Below are positions 12,401 to 25,745 of a stretch of 64,000 bases of DNA, piece after piece. The notes beneath the pieces are model-generated. The model searched no databases, was not told the DNA's origin, and saw nothing but the letters and a program-made list of their open reading frames with translations. The first letter of the stretch is position 1, and the number at the start of each line of letters is the position of its first letter. The DNA comes from Ficedula albicollis (taxonomy: Eukaryota > Chordata > Aves > Passeriformes > Muscicapidae): positions 65,739,040-65,803,039 of the forward strand of contig NC_021675.1 in the NCBI RefSeq assembly GCF_000247815.1, in the 5' to 3' direction. The position numbers were made by a program, and so were the translations under genes.

Positions 12401-15400
12401 AAACATGCAGCAACCTCATCTTCAGAAATACTACAGCTTTGAAATGCACTTTGAAGAGAAACAATGTAATTTGAGAAAGCAAAGGCACTGGAGCGATCCA
12501 TGCTGAGGAGAAGCCCTTTTGGTATACTTTAGAAGCCCTTTAAATATACTGTGATTTTTAAAAAAACTTTCATCTAAGTTGCTCTTATATAAGTTAATGT
12601 AATAGGTAGGAAAAAAATAATTAAAAATGTAGAAACGGTTTGAGGAGTAGTTTGCCAAGTTCAATGTTTCTGTCATGTATTAAAAAAGGTTGAAAAAACT
12701 ATATTCGGTATTTCATTCTTTAAGAAGAGGAGAAGGGGAAAGAAAAGCAAGGACTTTTCTGTCTTCCTATAGGCAAGGAAGTTCCTATATCACTCTCAGG
12801 CATCTGTCTGCACAGAATTTTTCTTGCTTTTGTGAGGAATTGGTCCTTCACGTGCAAGGAAATTTGCAGTTCACTGAGGATACAGCAGAGGGTGCTGAGC
12901 TACCTCTAAACAAATTCATTCCTCACTGCTCTTTGGCTAAGGGGGCTGAAATCGGGCCTGTGGCCTTTTCGGTAGAACTTATATGGAAAAGCTACAGGCG
13001 GTGAGAGGAAGAGCGAGGATGTAGAGTCTGAATGTGAAACATCAGAAAAGCACCCAAAGGTGAACAGCAAGTATGAGGGACTACATAAGGTCACCAGAAG
13101 TTAAAACTAATTCAGATACAGGAGTCCTCAGGGATGGGGAAGGTAAAAATGGAAGCAGGGGTCAGTCATGCTGGGGGGGTAAGTAGTAGGAATAAATTAT
13201 TTATTAATTTTGAAAATTTCTGGACAGAGGACTTTGGCAATGCACAGTGGGTATTCAAGACTTCAGCTTTAAGAAGCAGCAGCTGGAGCTGTGCTGTGTA
13301 ACTGAGAAACAGAGACTGAACTGACCTCCAGTTCTCAGTTTCTGTCTGCAGCTTTCTGGCCTTAAGGCATAAGAGGGCACTAATTTATCTTTTTTAGTTT
13401 TCTGGGAGAGAACACGAGTATATATTTCACTGCAAGGGTGTTTTATGCACACACAAACAATAGCAGAGGATTTTATTACGAGTCAGAATTGTGCTATTCA
13501 TGCAATGGGGTCAGCAGTCATGCTGAAGGTATCCTCTTGTTTGCATTATCGTTGCCAACTTCAGCTTCATTTCACAGTCATCACATCTCCCTCACAAGGT
13601 GATGCTTATGCCATATAAGGCAGCATCATGTCTATTTATTCCTGTGTGACACAAAGGAAGTCTGTTGGAGACAAATGCTTGGTCTGTTAGACATAATACC
13701 TGATACTTGCCAAGGAGCATTTTCTACAATTGTGCCAATTAAAATGTGAAATTGCTACCACTTATTTTTGAACTCTCTTGTTCTGGCAGTCAGGAAAGAA
13801 TGCCATAACTCATCAAGATGCAGCACTGTCGGTTTATCTATGATAGTTCTATTTTCCCTCTAGAATTTAACCTGCTCCTGACCTGAGGAAATGCAATTTG
13901 ATAATTTTCTCCTTCTGTGGTCTCTGTGTCAAAGATGCCAACATACTTCAATCTGTAGATCAGCTTTGTGTGTCTTTGGAGCACATGCTGTTTCTGATGA
14001 TCCAGTGTGTGTCATTATGCCAGACTCTTCCTGCAAATGTCTTCTGTGCAGATAAAAACTGCTGTGCAAACAGGACACTACTCATGTTCATGCTGTAGTG
14101 TTTGGGGTTCTTCCACATTGTGCCTTTAGGATTGCTGGATATCCCACCAGCTCCAGAAAGATTTAGCACTATCAAGTCACTAAATCATCTGCATCACTGG
14201 AATCCCTGACTGTTACAACACTTTGCAGGGAAACCTGCCTTTCATAAAAGGATTGAGTTGTTGAGTGTCTCCATGGAGAAGGTTAGTGATGTTCTGCCCT
14301 GAGGATCCTTTGTCTCATGTGCCACGTGAGCTTTGGGCAACTCTTCTCTCGATTATGTCTAAAGCACTGATAATTTGTCCCTTGAAATGGTATTAAATAT
14401 TTGTCCTGAACTCTAACATTAAAGTAGTACCAGGGACTAGGGTACCAGCTGTGCATCTGGTACCTGGAGGGATGAGGAAAGAACAAAATGGTAAATTGGT
14501 GTGGTGACAAGGTGGGTGGGGAAGGATGTGACTCTGAGTGTGAAGTGTGAAAAGCTTTTCAGTGTTAGGAGTCAGTGAAAAAGGTCTGTTAGCAAGTTAC
14601 TCACAGTTTGCCACCATCACAACAGGAAAAATATTTCTGTTCTGCAAGTGGGGGGAGTTGCTTTCCTTCTGGACACACAGGATGTGGGGAAGGTCTCTCA
14701 CAGTCCTGCCCCCAGCAAGCAGCAGCCCCCTGCCTTTGCTGCCACAGAACTATTCAGAAGCCACCAAATCTAGAAAAGATTGACTGTTCTACATCACGAT
14801 CCACCTCGCAAAACTCTAAAGCCAGGCACTGGTGCTGCCAAGGCCCACATGTAAAAAAGCTCTGCAGAAAATGAGCAATGCTGAGAGATTCCAGGTTACT
14901 CCTTACTCTGCAGAATCACCCCACACCAGCAATATTTTGTCCTAACCAACCCAGGGCCTCCCAGATAAAGGCATACAACACATTTTCTATCAGGGCAGTC
15001 CCCCCAACAAGATCAAGGGCTGTCTATCTCCATGTTAAGGCATCTGGAGGAAAAAACACAAAAATCAGTCCCACTAGACATTCCTAAAAGCTTTTTCTGG
15101 CTCCTGCCTTAACCAAGCACACATTTTAGCCATGTTTCGCATCCTTGCCTAGCTCAGTGTTGTGCCAAACAGAAGCTGACTTTGGAGATGCTCAAAGTAC
15201 ATCTGTGTCTTTATGCATTTGGCTGTGCAGAATACAGTAAAAGAAATAATATTTCAGCCATCTCCAGCTCCTCTGAGCTCAACCAATTTGAAACAGGCAG
15301 GCCAGAGCTCCAAGAGACATTGTGGGTGATGACAGGCAAGGTTTGGTGGGATGGGAGTGAGGAACAGATGGGCCATTTGGGATTACCATGGCCAGTTTCA

Positions 15401-17317
15401 GCACACAGGACCCAGCCTGGGAAGAGTCAGCTCTCAGGGGGTCACCCATTGTGCTACCTGTCACCTGAACATGGGAGCATTATAAAGCAGGATGGTGCAG
15501 GGGAGAGGAAATAAACCTGGCTGGGAGATAGAGGATGGGATAAAGGAACAAAAGCAGCCAGGAGTATCAAGGAATGTTTTCAGTGTAAACCACATCCTTC
15601 TAGTCTTGCTCCTTGTGTGTACTCAGATGTTCATGCATGTTTTCCTTTTTGCTGTTTCCCATACAATGTTAGCAGTAGAGGGTGTTGAAAGCAAAGTGAG
15701 ACTGGAATACCTAAATGAGACTTGTTTAAACTGCCCCTGGTCAAGACTTCTACTGTTCTGTGCTCTGGTATCATTCTTGGAATAAATACGCAGGCCTGGT
15801 TTGCCTTACTTATTTCTTTCATTATAAGCTCTGAAATGGGCATTTCCAGCTTTTTATGTATTGATTTATCTTTCTGTTAGAATCTCTGCAGTTCTTAGTA
15901 ATGGCAGGTAATTTAGAAATGATGTAGTTTTTCTAACTAAGAAGTAAATAGATAAATTGATAAGAAACAAGGCAAATAACCTTTATAATGTAGAGGACTT
16001 GCATTTTCCACAAGTGTAGTGCAGTTACTGTTTCTTCTGACAGCATTTCACAGCTTACGAGTAGAGTCTGTGGAGTGTGTGGGTAAAAATAACACAGCCT
16101 AGCAATGTTACAGCCCCATACATTAAATCTTTGCATAAAAAATAAAAATAGAGCTCTAGTTTGCCTATGTGAAATTACCAAGTTACATTATTAGCATGAA
16201 TGTAAAAAGCTTCTAGCACAGCATACGGTAAATACATTAGTGCTATATTCCAGAAATCATCATTTTCCCAAGCTATAGTTCTTGCTGACATATGTGGTAG
16301 AAAGGCTAATTCTGCCAACTGTCTGCTTCTTTCATATCCTCTGATTTTGGTGCAAGTTTAAAGCAATATGCTTAATAGCCTCAGTCTAGTGCTTTGAAAT
16401 ATTGCAATGCCATCTATCTGTGTGGAAAGACACATATCAATGACATTTGGTTGGCACAGTGGGTTTGGAGAAAAATGGCAAAGAAAACAGTTGGCACTGA
16501 GTTTTGAGGAAAAAAATCAGAAAATGTGAGTCTGTATGCCGTAAACTCAAGTTTTATTTGCTCATATATCACTTTGTCAGGGTTTTCAATAGTTCTTGTG
16601 GAAAATGTCTAACTGAAATACAAAGAAGCTTTTACATATAGTAAGGATTTTTTTCCCTTTAACCTAATTGGTGTTCTCCCAACCTATGCCATACCCAATA
16701 TGCTGGGTAGTACAACATCATCCTCTAAGAGAACTACATGAGCTCTCAAAGTAATTTCCCTGATAAAGAGCCCATCCATGCACATTTTACAGAACTCTAT
16801 GAGGCAGGATCGGGTGTGTATGCACAAACTCTGCCATGGGTGCACAGGGAGCTCTCTCTTCACATGTTCATGTCAGTATTGATGCCATGGTTGTAAATTT
16901 AGAGGAAAGCTGCTGTATATTTCCAGTTCAACTCCAACTGGAAACTGGCAAACCACAGTCCCTCCCCTCCACACCATAAATCAGAGACAGCTAATAATAA
17001 TAATAATTAGTGCTAAAGGCAACAGTCTGCTGAAGCCTTTTTGCACACGGGATGAGGCAGCAGCCTCTTGGTGTTCAGAAATAAGGAGTTCAGAGTCTTT
17101 GCTGGGCTGAAATTGGCAGCTTCTGGCAGCCTTTGTAGGAGTGTGTGGATGGGACAGAAAGTCACCTCTGAGCCAGCACAGGGAAGCCTCTTTGGAGTCC
17201 TTGCATGGTGGTGGCCCTGCAGTTCCCCCACAGAACACTCAGAATGGTTTTCCTACGGGCTGTGATTAATCACTGTAGCACCTCAGCAGTGAAATCTGTT
17301 CCCTGCATCCTGGCTTG
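9481..17317. other. Intergenic, no gene supported
   Basis: AT-rich DNA. Open frames here (the longest about 115 codons, near 11.3-11.6 kb and 15.2-15.5 kb) have no recognisable domains, no consistent splice context, and overlap one another in several frames, so I treat them as chance. The only simple repeat is a short AAT run near 16994-17010. Confidence 0.6.
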
Positions 17318-17460
17318 GGAGCTCAGACCAAGGAGTGACTTCATAGCATTTTTCATGTGTGCAAACATTTTATTGCCTCATTCAAGCTGGAGCTCAGACC
17401 AAGGAGTGACTTCATAGGCATTTTTTATGTGTGCAAACATTTTATTGCCTCATTCAAGCC
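17318..17460. repeat. Two-copy tandem duplication, 71-bp unit
   Basis: Copies at 17318-17388 and 17389-17460 both start GGAGCTCAGACCAAGGAGTG and end in CATTCAAGC. They differ by one inserted G and one C/T change. Non-coding. Confidence 0.95.
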
Positions 17461-20206
17461 CTCTTTCATAGAGGCAAGCTTTGTTCCAAACTACTGTTCC
17501 TTTAAAACTCTCACCTTGGTTGTTGATGATGGGGCTGTAAGTATTACCACTGAAGAGAGAAGCCGTCAAATAAATGTCACAAAGAGACATAGACTGTGTC
17601 TAAAGCATTGAAAGCTCTCCTGTTGTTTGCAATGGTTAATTCCTGCAGTCTTCCTTGATAATCTGTTGAGAAAGATATAAATCAGAAAGTAGCTCCTGAC
17701 AAAATGCTCTTGGGGAAAGTGCAAATTTTCAACATGGGTTGTTAATATGGCAACAGAGTGTTTGAAGAGACAAAAAAGAAGTTGGAGGGAAGGGAATAGC
17801 TCTTGTAAGACTCAGCTGTGCCTGTCAGAACTGTTTAAAGAGTCTCAGTTTTTGCTAGGCAGAAGATGAATCCCTGCCGTGCTTCACTCAGTTTCCAAAA
17901 TTCGTAAATACAGCCTGTTTCCAAAAAAATTAATTAGCTCATGAGTAAGAATAAAAAGCACGGAAGTTTGTGTGGAGTGCTTTAGAGCTTTTTTGTGATA
18001 TGCTAATATATGTTTTATTTTACTTAATTGCCATTCAACAGTATTGAACTTTTTGAATACGCCATATGTAATGTCACATACTGCATAGTCACATTTAATG
18101 AAATATTGCTGTACTAGCTGTATATTTTCTCCAACTTTATGAAGTGTTTAATCCACATTCTTTTATACCCCAAGACAGTGAAAACTGTGACTCTCCAGCA
18201 AATACAAATATATTACATCTTTCTTGTAAGCAGTGATAAGCAGATGCTGAAGGAGTACATAGCACAGATAAAACTGGGTCAGTGGGCTCAGGGCAGGTTT
18301 TGCCATGACAGAGCCAAGCAGGGCAGAAGAGATTCATGAGCCCAACCATCTGAGCAAGTGAGAATTTTATTCTTCGGGAGGCCTTTTGGGCAGGGGAGCC
18401 TTGGATACAACTATTTGCTGCCAGCAGTCACTTTTAAAATGGAGAAACAAGTCTCTTTTATACTGAAGGGTGAGAAAACATTTCTGTGGAAGTCAGGCAG
18501 GGGTGAAACACTGCCAGCCACACTCAGAGTTCCTGCCCACATCCTAGGTTCTGGTGATGTGAAAAGGGATATATGCATGTGTTTTGCAACATATTTCCTA
18601 AGTAGCCAAAATTCTCACAATCAGATCATTATAACTGAGAAGGCAACAAATACAGAGGTTTGCTCATCAATTAGCTGGGGTTATGTGTGAATTCTTTTCT
18701 GTAAACATGATATTATTTCTTTGTAACAAATGTATCTTTAGCTTCTGATTATTTAGCCTAACAATAAATATTTTTTAAAAGGACAAAAAAAATACTACTC
18801 ACTCTAACTTTACAATTTATTTAGAGAAGCCAGACAGAAAAAGCTATACTAAGTGTGTACAATTTGCTGATCTGTGTAAATACATAGTAGCTACATAAAT
18901 CCATTCTTGGGGTCCCAGTTATGCCTTGTTATGCTGTTCTGACATAAATATTTATGTGACATGTAACTGATGTTTTTAACAGAGTTCTTCAACATTATGT
19001 GAAACTGGGAGGGGAGGAACAGCACTTATTAGTTCACCAGTGAAGGAATGACCCAGCTGGATGCAATAGTGTTCAGGCACATAAAAATCCACACCAGTGC
19101 AGCTCAGTCATATCAGACACACAAGAATCCACTTCACCATCAAGGTTGCTTTGCTGTGAGCAGCCTGAGATCTCTAATTAGCTGTGAACTCTCTCTGAAC
19201 TTTTCCTTGAGCTTAGTGCTACATTGTGTAGCCTTCCTAGAGTCTAGTAAGGCTGAAATCACACTGCAGCACTAATCTAATTCAGGTTAAAACAAACAAA
19301 GCATGAGATGGTCACCTGCTGGAAGCCAGCCTTTTATCAGTTCCCGTGCTCAATTTGGTGCTTGTCCCTTTAATCCAAAATATCCCTTTTTCTCTAGCAC
19401 TTGGTTTAAAAACAAGCAGCAAAGTATTTGTAGTAGTGATCTGGGACATTGGGTGTGTGCAGGCCTCATGCCTAGCACCAGCATTAGTCTTCAGAGGGTT
19501 TTCAGCAGCAGAACTGGTTTTCAGTGACAAGAAGTGAGCTTTCTAAGATTGATTATTTTCTTAGCACTCATATCTATGTAGGTTTTTCATATTTTTCCTT
19601 TGTCAACCAAAAAAAAAAAACAAACCCAAAAACCTGTCACAAACCCAAAATGTTTTACCTGAAATAGTACATTTTTACTCAAAGGACAGGTAAATAAGTA
19701 TCCTGGCTGCCTCCTCTCCTGTCTCTTTCTTTGTGGGAGAGCAAGTGGAGCCAAAAAAGCCAGGATGTCACGTAGCAAAACGTGAGCAAAGAGCTGTTCA
19801 GCCTGCTGCAGGATCCTAAGCAGGATCAATACAGGCACACCTACTCTCCCAGTTTCCAGGGAGCTGAGGTGGCATCTTTTCATCTGGTAGGATTCTCTTT
19901 TCCTTCCAAGGTTGTTCATATAATGTAAATAGGGAAATTGATCCAATCGTTTGTTTTCAGAGGCAAAGAAAAACTCCTTGCTTCTACATCCATGAAACCA
20001 TGGTTGGATCAACTTAAACCTACATAAATGAAAAATAAAAATAGGGTTTTTATTAAGACAAATCTGTTTTCTGGACTAATTTTCACATATAATCAGGTGT
20101 TAAACTTACCCAAACCATGAGCCTGTTTCTATGCAGCACAATGTGCATTCTTAGGATCTGAAGTGGAATAACCAAGGAATTAACTTAATTTTCATTGCAG
20201 TTAAAG
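17461..20206. other. Intergenic, no gene supported
   Basis: It contains a 141-codon minus-strand frame at 19587-20012 and a 110-codon plus-strand frame at 18358-18690. Neither has a recognisable domain or a clear exon structure, and a few frames of this length are expected by chance in 64 kb. Confidence 0.55.
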
Positions 20207-20260
20207 GAATGAATGAATGAATGAATGAATGAATGAATGAATGAATGAATGAATGAATGA
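20207..20260. repeat. (GAAT)n microsatellite, about 13 units
   Basis: Perfect GAAT repeats directly visible for about 54 bp, flanked by unique DNA. A minus-strand reading gives a run of IHSF, which is not a gene. Confidence 0.97.
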
Positions 20261-22839
20261 AATCCTGTGAAATTTCCAATATCCAGCACAGCAGAACAGA
20301 ACTAGTGTGAGACCTCCCCAGAATCCTTTACACAGTGCAGAAGATGAATGTACAGCCTGGTACAAATCTGAATGCAGCTTGGAAAGCCTGCAATGAATGG
20401 GAACAGCATTTCCTTGTGGCAGTGGGAGAGATAGCAGGATTGAGTGGATGTGGAAGTAAAAGGCACTCTGAATAATGAACTGCTGAATGAGAGTGGAGTC
20501 CAGATTGCAGTCCATACCTTATGGCTATCAGCAAGCAATACAGTGAGTGGAAATGGGCTCTGAAAAACACATTCAATCAGGGAAATTGCCCCGCCTGCAG
20601 CTCATTAACAGGATTAAGTCCTGATACAAAGTGACAGTCAGTGTTATTTGTGTAGGCAAAAAGCTTGCTCCCCTTTGTAGTTTTTGGCATATCCAGCTGG
20701 CTTTAACAATATGGATCTGAGGCAGCTAGTGTAGCTTTAATGTTAAATTAGCCAGGGTTAAAAGCTTGCCAAGGCCAGGCGGGAACAAAATGTTCCTTTT
20801 TGCAAAGCTGGCACATAGGGCCAGTTTCATTTCAGTAGCACCCATGTGGTAACTACTCCATTTCCCACATCCACAGCAGTGTTTTTCCAGGTATTGGATG
20901 TAAAGAGCTCCACTATTGCAGCACGAGGGAGATCAGGCTCCCTGGGACGAGCAAACCCTGAAACCAAAATTTCAGCCCGCTGTTTAGAGCAGACTCACAC
21001 CGCTGAAACCTGAGGTCTGTTCTGAAGTCTAAACAAGAGATAAAGGCTCAAGTCCTCAGCTGGTAAAAATTAGTGCTGCTACTGGGAACTTGTGGAGCTG
21101 CTGCAGTTGCATTTCTTGTGAGGCAGCTGGAGGTTGTTCCAGCTCCCAAGGAACCAGCTCTGTAAGGCAGCTCATGCCCCAGAGCTTCCTGGATTTAACT
21201 GGTGGTCTGGATTTGACTACAAAAAAAATAAGTGTGTACTTAGGCTATTACAGCAGTTATTAGATTGCTGTTTTAAAATCAAACAGATTATGGTTTATCA
21301 CTCTTTTTATATTTGGAGGATAAGTCTGTGTTTGCGGATGCTAGACAGCAGAGGTTTTGTCAATGCATTTAGGGGAATTATTTGGGTATTCCCATACAGC
21401 AACATAGCATCTGAAGCAGGGGAATGTGCTGTTCCTAGATATCAGTAGTTTCCTTTCTAAATGCATGATGTTCCCTTGCTCCTGTTGCTGGCACTCTACT
21501 ACCACACTGCCCAAGCCATCACAAACCTCCTCTTTCACTAAGAAAATAATATTGATCTCAAAAAAAAAAAATTAAATTACGTTTCTCATTTTCCATAATT
21601 ATTTGCTATGTTTCTTTTCCAGAGCTTAATCAAATGCCTAGGCCCAGGGGGTTAGGAATAAATTTTCTCTGGAGCTTACCCTAAATCTGCTCATTTGACA
21701 ATTTTTTCCCCAGCAGCTGGTGGAAGAACCAGGAATGTTTCTCTCATATTGCTGTAGAGCTTATGCCCTTGGGTTCATCCATCCCAGTGATGCTTTTGGT
21801 GATCTGGATTCAAGAACTGCAGTTTATCATGTTTAAGAGAAACCAACACTAAACCCTATAACATTCTGCAGTGTCAGAACATGACATGCTAATATTTTAA
21901 ATAAAATGTGAAATGCGCTTGTTGATTTAAACTAATTGAAGTATTGTGAACTTTGGCATTAAGGGGGCAGAAGATGATGGAAAAGTTTGTGAACATCACA
22001 GATTAGTGAAATCTTCATGATTAAGAATCAGGCATGCAAGATGAAAGGAGTAGTGTTGTAAAAAGAAGACTGATATCTTAAAAAAGTTTGATTGAAAAGC
22101 AGAATATGTGGCTCAAGCTCTACTAAACCTTTACAAAAGAGACTTGTTTGTGCCTTTTGTTCTAGCACTGAAAATAAATGGCCAATATAACTATATAAGG
22201 CACTAGAATCTGTCATCACTTATGGCCAGAACAAGGCCATGGATAATGGACTGTAATGCAATATAAGTAGCACTGCCATGAAACCAGAGTAATTTAATTT
22301 AGATCAGAGGATTCAGTTTGTGTGGTATAGACTTATGAATATAATAATTCTTAGCTATGACAGATTATCCTGCCAATGTACTGCAGCACTCTGGGCTTTT
22401 ACAGAAATGCCAGCCTCAGCTGCACTTTTCTTTTCTTTTTTTTTTTTTTTAGTCTTTGCCCAGCGATATGTACTAGATTTGTGGTATATATGAGCCACTA
22501 AAGACCAAATTGAAATCCCTAAATCCAGTATAGTCTCAGAGATCATAACATAAGCTGAAAACAACAAGAAAAAATTGTTCCATTAACTCAGAGGATGTAG
22601 GTGATCATAAGTGGTTTTTTGGACAAGTAAGAAATAAATTCATGAGAGGCCCAAGGAACTGGGAAGAATTATCCCTATTGCACAACAATGTCTGTATTCA
22701 GCCAAGGAAACTAACATCTTGCTTTTAGTAAATTATGTTTAAAAGTGTTCAAGAATAGTGATTCCATACACATTTATTCTTATGTGTGGGAAACAAGCAG
22801 GAAACCAGGAAAATCAGTTTCTCCATCCACTAGAAATGT
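20261..22839. other. Intergenic, no gene supported
   Basis: Unique AT-rich sequence with short T- and A-tracts (near 21559 and 22438-22451). I see no exons, RNA genes or transposon copies in it. Confidence 0.5.
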
Positions 22840-23296
22840 ATTCTTCCAGATCTTACAGGTATTAAACAGCCTACAGTTTTTCTTCTTTTGCTTTGCTTAC
22901 CTCTATTTTTTATTAACATTTGTTAAGCTACAGGTAGACATTGTCTGTCCATCTCCTTTTGTGTGAGGACAATCTCATACCATCAAAAATGAGATAAATT
23001 ACTCATTTTTTTAGGTTTAAATATCCCAAGAGGAAGGATGGGATTAAACAGCCTACAGTTTTTATTCTTTTGCTTTGCTTACCTCTATTTTTTATTATTC
23101 TTCCAGATCTTACAGGTATTAAACAGCCTACAGTTTTTCTTCTTTTGCTTTGCTTACCTCTATTTTTTATTAACATTTGTTAAGCTACAGGTAGACATTG
23201 TCTGTCCATCTCCTTTTGTGTGAGGACAATCTCATACCATCAAAAATGAGATAAATTACTCATTTTTTTAGGTTTAAATATCCCAAGAGGAAGGAT
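22840..23296. repeat. Tandem duplication, 257-bp period, with a partial middle copy
   Basis: Positions 22840-23039 and 23097-23296 look identical over 200 bp. Between them, 23040-23096 repeats an internal stretch near the start of the unit (matching about 22859-22914) with a C-to-A change. The layout is full, partial, full, the same as the 434-bp duplication near 1 kb. Repeated open frames ending FFFCFAYLYFLL come from this duplication. Confidence 0.95.
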
Positions 23297-23399
23297 GTGT
23301 GTTGCCAACCACAGAAGATAGTGATTGCTCTTTCCCACATCATCCCTGCCTGAATGCCTCCACCTTTGCCTTGCATCATCTGCAAGAAGTTTTGAAGCA

Positions 23400-23486
23400 C
23401 AAGATGTGAAGAGCTGTCTTTGACTAACAGTTGGACTCGGTAATCTAAAAGGTCTTTTCCAACCTAAACAACTGATTCTATGATTT
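23400..23486 (+). mobile_element. CR1 LINE 3' end fragment
   Basis: The sequence TTGGACTCGGTAATCTAAAAGGTCTTTTCCAACCTAAACAACTGATTCTATGATT matches, in sense, the conserved last part of avian CR1 with its ATTCTATGATT tail (23433-23487). Only this short 3' piece is present. Confidence 0.85.
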
Positions 23487-25374
23487 CAGATTACTTTAGA
23501 CTGCAGGTCAACTGTGCTTCAACACACCTCCACAATCCTGGCTCTGACCAGGGCAAGAATCTTGGTGGATCGTGCTCTGATTTCCTTTCAATCCATGTGA
23601 GAGCATCCCAGAGGTTAGAAAATGAGGGCCAGGTGAGGGAGGTGGAATAAGGAGGTGAGGAGTGGGAATTTAGACCAGCAGAACTCCCTGGGAGCTGAGA
23701 TGTAACTGGAGCTGAGCCTGAGAATCAGAGCTCCAGGTTCCTGCAGTTCACTCTCAGCCCTGGTTACTCCAGTTGTTAAGTGTGTAGACAGAGATGTCAC
23801 AAAATGCAAGCTGACATTTCCCTGCAGTGGCTTTCTCTGGAGTGTCAAATCAATTAATGATTTTAAGTTTTGCCCTGAAGTAGAAGACACTAATGCCCGT
23901 ATCCATGTTTTATCATTACAATTGTCCAAAGGTTTTATAACTGCATAAAATAAGTGGAAACAAGGATCCTGAGGGACCTAGGGTATTCACAGAAAAGAAG
24001 CCAGTTGGATTTATTTAGCTACTTCATGTTGGATCATTGAATAGAAACTTGATAGTAGCACAGGAAAGTAGTAACATCTTCTAACATGTTTTTATTCCAC
24101 CTATTTTAACTTCACAGAGATTCAGAAAACAGACACTGTGACCCACAAGTGCAGTTAGTTCTCAGCTTGTAATGCATATGTGAAGAAAGCATTTGTCTGC
24201 TTAGCCAAGGTTCACTTGCATTCATGGCATATGGAGCTGAACCATTCCTGGTTTCTGTTCTGGCCAAAAAAGCATTGGATCAAACTTATATCTGGTGAAG
24301 AATGCAGATTTCAGTTACTTCAGCATTGAATAAGCTTATTTTTAGGCCAGATAATGATCCCAGTAAAACAATACTGATGACTGTAAGTTTGGCTCACATT
24401 AATAGACTAAATGTGGGTAGATGCAAACAGATGGCATCGGTTGCTTTGTCGCTTCCTGGCCTCATTAAAACAGCAATTTTGCTGAAGCTTTTGTGGCTGT
24501 GATTAAAGTTGCCAAAACTTTTAAATAGGCAGAGTTCAAAGTGATAACTGGGATGATTTCCAAATGTATCTGGCATAGTACAGCACTCCACATTGGACTT
24601 GTAAAGCTGGATGTTTTTGAGAATAAAGGAGATCTTTAATTTACCCAACAGACTCGTTTATAATTTCATATGTCATCTGCTGTATTTGTAAGAATGTTTG
24701 TTTCCCTCCAAAGAAAACAGTCAGTGGGATGCAGTGGAGGATTATTTAGTAAACAGTTGCTGGATGGCTGCAGTAGCACTGACACCTCTTGTCTGAGCTT
24801 TGTCAAAAGGGAACAGGATGAAAACATTTGAACAAAAGATAATTCACAAATGGTTGTGGGTGAGAGGGAGAGAGGAGAGTTTGGGAGCTCAGGTGCTGCA
24901 TTCTCCACTGCACAGCAGAGGCAGAGGGTGACAGACACCAACTCTTAAACTGCAATTTGCTTCTTCTGCAGTGGGAGGTGGTGCTGCTGGCAGGAGGAGC
25001 ACACTGCTCCTGGGTTGGATTATGGATATTTGCAAGAGCTTTGGGAGGGCAGCTTTCAGTACTGCTCTGGTGCTACAGAGAAATGCCTTATCCACAGAGC
25101 TCCAGTGCAGCCATGAGCAAACGCTTCAACCTTTCTATCCCCTGTTTTTTTCACTGTCAAGATGGGTTTGTTTTTTTTTTTATGGGGAAGACAAAAGATA
25201 TAAAATTGTCTGAATATTAATTGCTGAAGAATGCTAAGAAACCTACCTGCTAGTGTCTGTCAAAGGGATAGATGTAAGGGTAGAGGAGAGTAGAAGTGAT
25301 CTGACATTCTTGAGTTGAGGCTGGAGCTGGAAGATATTATATTAGCAGATAATATTTTGTCTACTTGTAATTTA
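23487..25374. other. Intergenic, no gene supported
   Basis: Unique sequence. Overlapping short frames occur on both strands near 24.9-25.2 kb in a slightly more GC-rich stretch, but none has a domain, a splice pattern or a start context worth calling. Confidence 0.5.
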
Positions 25375-25745
25375 CATAGAATTACAGAGTTGTTAAAGTT
25401 GGAAAAGATCTTTAAGATCATCAAGTCCAATTGTCAACCTAGTACTACCATCATGTTCACATTAAGCCATATAATCAAATGCCATTCTCACATTGTTTTT
25501 TTTACACTTCCAGGGGTGGTGACTCAACCACTTCCCTGAGGAGACTGTTCCAATGCTCAATATTTCTGTGAATATTTTTTTTCCTAATATCCATGGTAAA
25601 CATCCCCTGCTGCAGCTTGAGGTCATTTCCTCTCATTCTGTCACTTGTTACCTGGGAGAAGGAAATGATCCCCACCTGGCTACAAACTCCTGTCAGGGAG
25701 ACCATAAAGTCTCCCTTGGATTGCCTTTTCTCCAGGCAAGTTGGA
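25375..25745 (-). mobile_element. CR1 LINE 3' region, about 370 bp
   Basis: This is the longest CR1 copy in the window. In reverse orientation it carries the conserved AAAGATCTTTAAGATCATCAAGTCCAA block, the GACTCAACCACTTCCCTGAGGAG block, the CTGTTCCAATG block and the GGAGAAGGAAATGATCCCCACCTGGCTAC block, in the expected order. It starts with remnants of the tail at its left end. Non-autonomous and 5'-truncated. Confidence 0.93.

Noticed and set aside
19587..20012. A 141-codon minus-strand frame
   Set aside because: It has no recognisable domain. Part of it comes from poly-A/T tracts (the FFFL stretch), and it has no supporting exons.
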